Positions 35,152 to 42,800 of a stretch of DNA of 64,000 bases are shown piece after piece. Position numbers and translations under genes: made by a program. How positions within the stretch are numbered: position 1 is the stretch's first letter; each line of letters opens with the position of its first letter. This DNA comes from Cryptobacteroides sp934698975 (GTDB taxonomy: Bacteria; Bacteroidota; Bacteroidia; Bacteroidales; UBA932), in assembly GCA_934698975.1 (NCBI GenBank), contig CAKUVR010000012.1, positions 1 through 64,000 of the forward strand, read 5' to 3'. The notes below the pieces were generated by a model. That model saw nothing but the letters and a program-made list of their open reading frames with translations. It did no database searches and was not told the DNA's origin.

Positions 35152-35176
35152 GACGATGGAGGCAGCGTAGGCGCTT

Positions 35177-35201
35177 CGGGGGCAATATCCTCCTGCCTGC
35201 A
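35177..35201. repeat. REP-like element E
   Basis: 25-bp unit beginning CGGGGGCAATATCC and ending CTGCCTGCA, 26 bases after the RAYT stop codon; nearly identical to element F. Confidence 0.75.
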
Positions 35202-35243
35202 TGTCGTTGCTTTCGCTTTGTTGTGAAAAGTCCTGAGAGGTTT

Positions 35244-35270
35244 GGGGGCAATATCCTTCTGCCTGCACCC
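35244..35270. repeat. REP-like element F
   Basis: 27-bp unit, GGGGGCAATATCC to CCTGCACCC, 67 bases after element E, differing by one base in the shared core. Confidence 0.75.
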
Positions 35271-35381
35271 AGAGTGTGCTGTAGAAACGGCCATGGGTGC
35301 GAAACTGGACTTTTTGCCCCTGACCATCAAGATTAATGGCGGCAAGTATTCTCTGGATTTTATCGCCGGAAACTTGCGGCT

Positions 35382-35410
35382 CGGGTGTGGGAATATACCA
35401 TCCGCACCCG
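35382..35410. repeat. REP-like palindrome G
   Basis: 29-bp palindrome CGGGTGTGG ... CCGCACCCG, closer in type to palindrome B at 22.6 kb. Confidence 0.7.
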
Positions 35411-35431
35411 ACTCTATCACACCGGGCAGTC

Positions 35432-35460
35432 GCGGGGGCAATTAGGTTGTCTTCGCACCA
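35432..35460. repeat. REP-like element H
   Basis: 29-bp unit beginning GCGGGGGCAATTAGG and ending TTCGCACCA. Confidence 0.75.
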
Positions 35461-35482
35461 GGAGTTACCGGTGTCAGCAACT

Positions 35483-35511
35483 GCGGGGGCAATTAGGCAT
35501 GCATTGCACCC
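35483..35511. repeat. REP-like element I
   Basis: 29-bp unit sharing its first 15 bases (GCGGGGGCAATTAGG) exactly with element H, ending CATTGCACCC-like. Period between H and I is 51 bases. Confidence 0.75.
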
Positions 35512-35630
35512 AAGGATGAATGGCAAATATGGTGGAGTGGTAACCGCGATGTCAAGTACGGTGGTCCTCGCTGAAACATTCACTGGTATATTCATTGACA
35601 GGCATCTTGCGGTTGTTGGCGGGAAAAGGT

Positions 35631-35638
35631 TATCTTTG
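35631..35638 (+). promoter_or_regulatory. -7 box of the symporter gene
   Basis: TATCTTTG, 16 bases before ATG 35655. This supports that start over an in-frame ATG at 35595. Confidence 0.5.
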
Positions 35639-35654
35639 CAGGAAAAATACTGCG

Positions 35655-36512
35655 ATGAACACAATATGGATAGTACTGCCGATTCTGATAGTTCTGATGT
35701 TCCAACTCGGGATTGAGTTGGATGTGGCTTCGTTCAGGCAGGTTGCCAAGCACCCGAAAGCGGTTGCGGTGGGGCTTGCCGGGCAGTTGGTTTTCCTGCC
35801 GGTCATCGCCTTCATCGTGGCGGTGGCCTTCAACCTCCCGGCTGTCGCGTTCGTCGGGTTGCTGCTGGTGGCATGCTGCCCGGGAGGGAGCTCGTCCAAT
35901 GTGTTCTCCATGCTCGCCAATGGGAATGTCGCGCTGTCCGTCACATTGACTGCACTTAGCAGCATCGTGACACTTGTGACGATCCCGGCCATTATGGAAT
36001 TCGTGACCAGATTCGTGTCTTTGAAAGAAGAGACTGTTATTTCCCTTCCTGTGGGACGTCTGCTCGTCCAGAACATCGTGCTGGTGTTCCTGCCGATGGC
36101 TTTAGGGACTGGATTCAGACGGTGGTTCCCTGCTCTGGCAAAACGGGTCGGAGCCGTTATCGGGCGTCTGGCCTTTCCTGCGTTGATGCTTCTGGCCGCT
36201 GTGTTTTTCGTCCAGTACGCCAAGGAAATCATCGACAACATCGGCGTGCTCGGACTTTCGTGTGGGACCCTTATTCTCGCGGCTATGGGATGTGGAGCAA
36301 TTCTTGCCGGAATGTTCAGACTCGACAAATCATCCAAACGGACAATCGTGATTGAAGTAGGCATGCAGAACGCCGCACAGGCAATTGCCATGGCCGTTTC
36401 ACCTCAAGTCTTCAACAATGGCGAGATGGCCATCCCCGCAATAGTCTATGCGTTGATGATGAACGTCATCCTGCTCACTTACCTCGCCGTCATCCGACGG
36501 AAAAGTCAGTAA
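35655..36512 (+). CDS. Bile acid:sodium symporter family (BASS) transporter
   Basis: 285 residues, about nine to ten transmembrane helices. It shows ELDVASFRQVAKHPKAV, the VACCPGGSSSNVFSMLANG unwound-helix motif that holds sodium in BASS proteins, and a late EVGMQNAAQAIAM motif. Substrates in this family include bile acids, organic acids and pantoate; the one here cannot be told. The gene stands alone downstream of the REP field. Confidence 0.9.
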   Translation: MNTIWIVLPILIVLMFQLGIELDVASFRQVAKHPKAVAVGLAGQLVFLPVIAFIVAVAFNLPAVAFVGLLLVACCPGGSSSNVFSMLANGNVALSVTLTALSSIVTLVTIPAIMEFVTRFVSLKEETVISLPVGRLLVQNIVLVFLPMALGTGFRRWFPALAKRVGAVIGRLAFPALMLLAAVFFVQYAKEIIDNIGVLGLSCGTLILAAMGCGAILAGMFRLDKSSKRTIVIEVGMQNAAQAIAMAVSPQVFNNGEMAIPAIVYALMMNVILLTYLAVIRRKSQ

Positions 36513-36907
36513 TTGGTTCTGCCCTTGGAGTTATTTGAGAATTTACTTATTTTTGTTCGGGCAAACGGGGTTATTCCTTAGTTTGTCCGGTCGCATTTGG
36601 GCGGCATAAAACATCATATTACTAACACATTTATATTCATAAATTTTTGAATATAAAGCTCACGTTTCGCATTTGCGAAACTCCACTACTCTTCACTGCT
36701 TGCAGTGAAAGCAAGTCCCTCCCCCGAGGGGAGGGATTTAGGAAAGGGGTAACGTGAAAGGCCCAATGGGTGTGCGAAGCACATCCCTCCCCCGAGGGGA
36801 GGGATTTAGGAAAGGGGTAACGTGAATTGAAGTGGGTGGGCAATCACTCTCGAACGTGAGATAATGATTTATACAGCAAGTGATTGCCTACTTGCGAAAG
36901 ATGAGAT
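36513..36907. other. Intergenic region before glpK
   Basis: 395 bases without a gene. It holds a hairpin CGGGCAAAC/GTTTGTCCG near 36557-36590, two short hairpins (TTCGCATTTGCGAA at 36666 and TTCACTGCTTGCAGTGAA near 36691) and the 43-bp direct repeat listed separately. No clear TAnnTTTG promoter was seen for glpK. Confidence 0.6.
36716..36826. repeat. 43-bp direct repeat with internal hairpin, two copies
   Basis: Exact copies at 36716-36758 and 36784-36826, period 68. Each contains a CCCTCCCCCGAGGGGAGGG hairpin followed by ATTTAGGAAAGGGG. It lies upstream of glpK; it may be a dispersed intergenic repeat or part of the regulatory region. Confidence 0.9.
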
Positions 36908-38395
36908 ATGAAAGAATATATTCTTGCCCTTGATCAGGGCACTAGTTCGTCGAGAGCCATCGTCTTCAACAGGAAGGGGGAAGCCAAGGCCGTGTGCCAG
37001 AAAGAGTTCGCCCAACATTTTCCGAAACCAGGGCTCGTGGAACACGACCCGATGGACATCTGGTCTTCTGAATATGCCGTCATGACGGAGGCCGTGGCGT
37101 CGCTGGGACTCGGAGGATCGGACATCGCCGCTATCGGAATAACCAACCAGCGCGAGACCACAATTGTCTGGGATGCGGAGACCGGAAAGCCGATCTGCCA
37201 TGCAATCGTCTGGCAGGACAGGAGGACTTCCGATTTCTGTGATTCCCTCAAGGCCGCCGGGATGACGGAGCTTATCCGCAAGAAGACCGGGTTGATCATA
37301 GACGCTTATTTCTCAGGAACGAAAATCCGCTGGATTCTGGATAATGTGCCGGGTGCCAGAGAGCGCGCGGAACAAGGCAAACTGCGCTTCGGGACTGTGG
37401 ACAGCTGGCTCGTGTGGAATCTGACCGGAGGACACGAGCACGTCACCGATGTCAGCAACGCGTCCCGCACGATGCTATTCAACATCAACACCCTCCAGTG
37501 GGATGAGGAACTTCTTGACATTCTGAGCATTCCACTCTCGATGATGCCTCAGGTGAAGTCTTCCTCCGAGATCTACGGCCAGACCAGCCTGCTTGGCGGG
37601 GAAGTGCCGGTGGCAGGCATCGCAGGAGACCAGCAGGCCGCCCTGTTCGGCCAGATGTGCACCGAACCCGGTTCTGTGAAGAACACTTACGGAACAGGAT
37701 GCTTCCTTTTGATGAACACCGGTGAGAAGCCGATAATTTCGCACAACAATCTGCTGGCCACCATCGCTTGGAAGATCGGAGACAAGGTCAACTACGCTTT
37801 GGAAGGATCGATCTTCGTGGCCGGATCCGTGGTTCAATGGCTTCGCGACGGCCTCGGAATAATCAAGAGTTCCTCAGAGGTCGAGGCCTTGGCCGAATCT
37901 GTGCCCGACAACGGCGGAGTGCACATGGTCCCTGCCCTGACCGGCCTTGGAGCCCCGTATTGGGACCCGCATGCCCAAGGAAGCATATTCGGAATCACCC
38001 GTGGCACCCAAGCAGCCCACATCGCAAGAGCGGCCCTCGAAGGCATCGCTTTCCAGACAATGGACATTGTAGCCGCCATGGAGAAGGATTCCGGCATCCA
38101 CCTGGGCGAACTCAAGGTAGACGGTGGAGCGTCGCGGAACAATCTGATGATGCAGTTCCAGTCCGACATTCTCGGCGCAAAGGTCATCCGGCCTAAAGTC
38201 ACGGAGACTACCGCGCTTGGAGCCGCCTACCTCGCTGGTCTCGCCGTTGGCTTCTGGGATAGCATTGACGATGTGAAGAAACAATGGCAATCAGAGCGAG
38301 TCTTCACTCCATCCATGGACGAAGCCACAGTCAAAGCAGCCAAGGCAGGCTGGGCGGAAGCAATCAGCAGGACACTTACGAAAAAAATAAAATAA
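36908..38395 (+). CDS. glpK: Glycerol kinase
   Basis: 495 residues, FGGY family. The N-terminus LALDQGTSSSRAIVFN is the phosphate-binding motif, EHDPMDIW and TNQRETT follow, and the FGGY signature region YGTGCFLLMNTG and GGASRNNLMMQFQSD are intact. It phosphorylates glycerol to sn-glycerol-3-phosphate in the cytoplasm. It is followed nine bases later by the glycerol facilitator gene, forming the uptake-and-trapping pair. A glycerol-3-phosphate dehydrogenase is not in the window. Confidence 0.96.
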   Translation: MKEYILALDQGTSSSRAIVFNRKGEAKAVCQKEFAQHFPKPGLVEHDPMDIWSSEYAVMTEAVASLGLGGSDIAAIGITNQRETTIVWDAETGKPICHAIVWQDRRTSDFCDSLKAAGMTELIRKKTGLIIDAYFSGTKIRWILDNVPGARERAEQGKLRFGTVDSWLVWNLTGGHEHVTDVSNASRTMLFNINTLQWDEELLDILSIPLSMMPQVKSSSEIYGQTSLLGGEVPVAGIAGDQQAALFGQMCTEPGSVKNTYGTGCFLLMNTGEKPIISHNNLLATIAWKIGDKVNYALEGSIFVAGSVVQWLRDGLGIIKSSSEVEALAESVPDNGGVHMVPALTGLGAPYWDPHAQGSIFGITRGTQAAHIARAALEGIAFQTMDIVAAMEKDSGIHLGELKVDGGASRNNLMMQFQSDILGAKVIRPKVTETTALGAAYLAGLAVGFWDSIDDVKKQWQSERVFTPSMDEATVKAAKAGWAEAISRTLTKKIK

Positions 38396-38404
38396 TTAAC
38401 GAAT

Positions 38405-39127
38405 ATGAATCCTTATCTCGCCGAGTTTCTCGGCACTCTTGTTCTCATCCTTTTGGGCGATGGTGTCTGCGCATGCACAAGTCTCGAAAAATCAAAAGGT
38501 AAAGGAGCCGGCTGGACTGTAGTCACAATGGCCTGGGGCTTCGCGGTCATGTGTGGCGTGTTCATCGCCGGTCCATATTCAGGGGCTCACCTCAACCCTG
38601 CCGTCTCGATAGGTCTCGCTGTGGCCGGTTCGTTCTCCTGGGCATTGGTTCCCGGCTACATCATAGCCCAGATGCTCGGTGGATTTTTCGGAGCCGCCCT
38701 CGTGTGGGCATTCTACAAGGATCACTATGACGCGACCGAGGATCCGGACACAAAACTCGGGACCTTCTGCACAATGCCGGCGATCCACAATCCCGGCAGG
38801 AACTTCTTCTGCGAGTTCGTCGGAACATGGCTTCTGGTGCTCTGCATCCTGATGTTTTCCGCTCCCGGCAACTCTGCGGACATCAGTCTCGGCACAGTCG
38901 GAGCCTTCCCGGTCACCATGCTGATCATGGCCATCGGAATGTCTCTGGGCGGAGCGACCGGCTATGCGATCAACCCAGCCAGAGACCTTGCCCCGAGAAT
39001 CGCCCACGCCATCCTCCCGATGAAGAGTCCCAAGCGCGACAGCGGCTGGTCCTACAGCTGGATTCCGGTACTCGGCCCTATCACCGGCGCAGCCTTCGCG
39101 GCCCTCGTCTTCACCGTGCTCTTCTGA
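38405..39127 (+). CDS. glpF: Glycerol facilitator (MIP/aquaglyceroporin)
   Basis: 240 residues, six transmembrane helices plus the two half-helices with NPA motifs: HLNPAVS (Asn64-Ala66) and INPARDLAPR (near 190). The Asp after the second NPAR is typical of glycerol-conducting members. It lets glycerol enter for GlpK. The last 29 bases of the gene region are duplicated just downstream (39167-39195), including the stop codon. Confidence 0.95.
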   Translation: MNPYLAEFLGTLVLILLGDGVCACTSLEKSKGKGAGWTVVTMAWGFAVMCGVFIAGPYSGAHLNPAVSIGLAVAGSFSWALVPGYIIAQMLGGFFGAALVWAFYKDHYDATEDPDTKLGTFCTMPAIHNPGRNFFCEFVGTWLLVLCILMFSAPGNSADISLGTVGAFPVTMLIMAIGMSLGGATGYAINPARDLAPRIAHAILPMKSPKRDSGWSYSWIPVLGPITGAAFAALVFTVLF

Positions 39128-39195
39128 ATGCACCGTAAAACTGTGCTCTACCTCTTTGCAGCCTTCCCTCGTCTTCACCTTGCTCTTCTGAATGC
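39103..39195. repeat. Duplicated 3' end of glpF
   Basis: 29 bases ending the glpF coding region plus TGAATGC (39103-39131) recur at 39167-39195 with one mismatch, 64 bases later; similarity extends upstream (GCAGCCTTC) with a four-base gap. A small tandem duplication. The rest of 39128-39405 shows nothing identifiable. Confidence 0.9.
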
Positions 39196-39405
39196 GCTTA
39201 GTGCTTGGACAGATCTTCACGTAGCTCATTGCGGAGCGGCATAATCCATTCGTGGCAGACAACGCATTAATTATCAATTAAATGAGCAATCTCCTGATGC
39301 TGATTATCGCACCGGGGGATTGTTCATATATCTAATATTTAGCCTCTTATGCACCATGACAATAAGACACGGGAAAACGCCCACTCGGAGCGGTTAACCA
39401 GATTC

Positions 39406-39591
39406 TTACCCCAAGATGTCTGATCCGTCTTCCCACCGTTGGAACATAGGGTCGTTCTCTATGGCCTCTATCTCCTCCTTGGTGTGAGTGCGCTCAAATT
39501 CTTCAACTTTTCTCGCATGGGCTTTTTGCGAAGCCTCCCACATCTCCTCGAACTCCTCGTCTGTTGGCATTTTGGTTATTCTGCGTCTCAT
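39406..39591 (-). CDS. Small hypothetical protein, acidic helical
   Basis: 61 residues beginning MRRRITKMPTDEEFEEMW, strongly charged and helical, ending WEDGSDILG. Its ATG overlaps the stop codon of a short upstream frame (39588-39710) in an ATGA arrangement, as in translationally coupled pairs. The size and charge would suit an antitoxin, but no known family is recognised and the partner is very short. Function unknown. Confidence 0.5.
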   Translation of the reverse strand: MRRRITKMPTDEEFEEMWEASQKAHARKVEEFERTHTKEEIEAIENDPMFQRWEDGSDILG

Positions 39592-39710
39592 AACTTGTTT
39601 CCTATATATTTCCCGTCCTCTTCATCTACTGAAACAAACTTAAAGCGGCTTCCCTTGTCAAAGAATACTTCATATTGATTTTCAGATGTAGAGATTCCAT
39701 TAAACTGCAA
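39588..39710 (-). CDS. Very short upstream frame, possible partner or gene remnant
   Basis: A 40-residue frame with TTG start that ends DEEDGKYIGNKL and overlaps the ATG of the next gene by four bases. A TAACTTTG box lies at 39724-39731 on the minus strand, leaving almost no leader. The sequence (YEVFFDKGSRFKFVSVD) looks protein-like, so it may be the 3' remainder of a longer gene or a real small peptide. Listed because of the overlap and promoter, with low confidence. Confidence 0.3.
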   Translation of the reverse strand: MQFNGISTSENQYEVFFDKGSRFKFVSVDEEDGKYIGNKL

Positions 39711-39723
39711 ATTGCAATCACCA

Positions 39724-39731
39724 CAAAGTTA
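39724..39731 (-). promoter_or_regulatory. -7 box of the 39.4-39.7 kb gene pair
   Basis: TAACTTTG on the minus strand, 13 bases upstream of the TTG of the short frame. The rest of 39732-39870 shows nothing. Confidence 0.4.
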
Positions 39732-39870
39732 AAAAGATCTAAAGGAATTCACAACAAACCACGGACAGTCAATCATATATAAACCAAATGACATAACTTC
39801 TGATCCGTTTCAAAACAGCCTATAATAAGCCAAGCGTGCATCTATAAAAAACAATAGGCCGCATGTTTAT

Positions 39871-42800
39871 TCATAGCTTACGGAAAAGCAAGTCGGGGAG
39901 AATGATCATTGTCTCACGACGGATAGGGTCCACACGTCCATCGGAAGGTTCATCATAACGCCAAAACGTCTGGAATCTGACCTTGGCCTCAACCGGGACA
40001 TATCCTTTAGATGCCATTTTCGCAATCTTCTCACGGAACAAAGCCGAGAATTTCAGAACCTTCACATGGCGTCCTTCAGCCTCAACAAAAAGATAATCGC
40101 CATCAAGCCCAAGGGCAGTGCCCGAGTGAAGCCCTTTCAGCAGAGCCTGGTTGCCCTTGAACATATCAAGCACGACATCCCGATGGCCAAGCTGTACCAG
40201 AACCTCTTCCGGTGCGCCATAAACAGAATTGTCACTGACCATCACAGCCCGAGAGACCACATCTGTGAATATATTCCCGCAATCAAAATGCACCGAGAGG
40301 TTGTTCTTGGCCCGCGTCATACCGACATAGACCATCCGGCGTTCCCTGTCAGTGACATCACGGATTCCCTTCAATGAGATGTACACGTTGTCATATTCAC
40401 AGCCTTTCGCCTTGTGGATTGTGGAGACCACCACCTCAGAACCCTTGGATCTTGTGAAATCCTCCAGCTGGGACTCCAACAGGAAGTTCTCGAAATCAGA
40501 GACATACTTGCGGTCAGGATATTCATCATTGAATGCGGTCAGACAGTTGTCAAGCAGATCGAGACATGTGCTGTCCTGAAAGAGTACACGCACTGAATCC
40601 GCGGCTTCAGACCATTTTGCGTTGTCGACACAAGCCACATCAAATTTCCGCAGAGCCTCAAGAAAAGTTCTGAACTCAGCAAGATCTGACAACTGAAAAC
40701 CGTCTCTGGATTGGACAAGGCGAGCTTTCCGTCCGGATTTATTCAGCAAAGCCGAGATTATCAACGCATCGTCATTCGTGGCGGTAAGCACACAGACTGT
40801 ACCGAAATGCTTGTCGTAAATGATCTCATTGACAATGGCTTGCTCGTAATCCGTAGTGGTATGCCAGACCAAACGCACGCGCCCAGACTCATCCCTTTTG
40901 CCTACGATCGGGGCGGACTTGAGACGGTCGGACATTCCTTTGGCATAGGAGTTTGCCAAGGAAATGACCGCCTCGGAGCTTCTGAAGTTCTCAAGCATGT
41001 CATACACCGAGGCACCGTAGTCAGTGATCAAAGATTTCATATTTCCGGAGTCCGAACCACGGAACTCGTAGATATTCTGGTCATCGTCTCCAACGGCTAT
41101 GACCCTCATGTCCTCATTGCAGCGGATAAGCTCCTTAATCAGCGCGAACTCATGTTCGCCAAGATCCTGTGCCTCATCTATAACAAGAATCGATTTGGTT
41201 ACCCGGCTTCTTTCCACCCTGCCGGAACGGATTTCCCCGACAGCATCGGAGACAATATGCTCAGACCCTTCGACCGAGCCCTTCCTTCCAAGAATATCAA
41301 ATGAATATGAATGAAAAGTCTTGATCTCGACATATTCGGCAGCGTTGCCGATAAGATCCCTGAGCCTCTTCTTGAACTCGGCAGCCGCGGCCCTTGAGAA
41401 TGTCAGCATCAAAAGTTGCTCAGATTTGACATCCTCCAGAAGGATCAGCGATGCCAATTTGCGCACAAGGACATAGGTCTTGCCGCTTCCCGGCCCTGCC
41501 GGAACCACAATGAATCTTGACTCGCTGTCCTTGATTATGTCAGACTGAGTTCCGGTCAGACTGCCGAACAGTTCATCGAACTTTTTATCGCTTATGTTCC
41601 GGTCTATTCTTTTCGCCTCCTTCGAATCGAAATATTTCTTGATGAAAGCCTTGAAATCCAGCGCGAAGTAGTCATGGACATATTCCATCGCCCGCTTTTT
41701 GTCGGACACCATCATATTCGCATACTTTCCTATGATGTGGATCTGCTGGATCCTCTGCTTGTAGAAATCGTCCAGATCGTGGTAGTCGTCTTTTTTGTAG
41801 CGGCATTTGCTGTCTTTGAGCCGTTCTATCTGCAACTTGTTGTACAAGACCATGAAGCCTCCTTCCAGATTCAGGATCCCGGTCTTGGCGAGGAACAGGA
41901 GAGCCTCTTCCGCTATTCCTACATCGGCCTTCTCGGGGAAAAGGTTGCTGTCGTTGTAATCTCCGACAAGTCCGGCGAGAGAGAAACCGACCTTGACCTC
42001 TCCGTCTTCTTCCTGATTGCCGTCCTTGAAACGATAGACGACAAATGACGCTACTGAGTTGCGGGCGGACAATTGTCTTTCGAGATCTGCGGCCGACACC
42101 TTAGGCGTAATCTGAATATAATCATCGGTGACAGAACGTTTTTCGACATAGTGCCTTATCGTCCAGAAAAACATTATGGTACGAATATCCCTCACAGTGG
42201 ATTTTGAGATTCCAGATTCAACCGCTTTCTCATTGATTTCCTTAAGGCTGAACTTGTTACATTCTCCGATAATTGTCTGTGCAAGAAATTTTTCCAACTG
42301 GACATAATAGTTGAATTTCTTGAGTTGACGAAGCCGGAGGTAAGCGGTCATATCATCGTCCTTGGCAAGGATTCCGGCAACGCGCATCCTCTCAACAATG
42401 CTGATCACCTTGCGGGTCTCGATACCGAGCATGTCCGAAAGATAATCAACGCGGGATTCCGCCTCGGCTGTTCCGGCACGCGAGCGACTGCGCTCCGAGA
42501 TCAAGGACTTGATGATCCTTCTGGCATCCAGCTTATCATCTTCGGTGAAGTCCGGACATCTGTCTATCAGTTCAGACGCCTCATCCATATTCCTTGGAAC
42601 TATGCTTGTCGCGAATATCCTCGGGCTGTTCATTCCTCTCCTCAGATAGCCGGCGGTCTCCAGGGCGGCAATCGCGCTTTTGACTTTTGTCTCCACGTCG
42701 CGGATTTCCTCCCAACCGGCTTTCCGAGCGATTTCCAAAGCGGATATGTGAATAGTATCGTGCTTCGCTGTCAGTTTCTTCACAGCACTCCAGACCTGAT

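Noticed and set aside
36716..36826. CRISPR array from two direct repeats
   Set aside because: Only two copies with a 25-base spacer and a continuing GC hairpin; no cas genes nearby.
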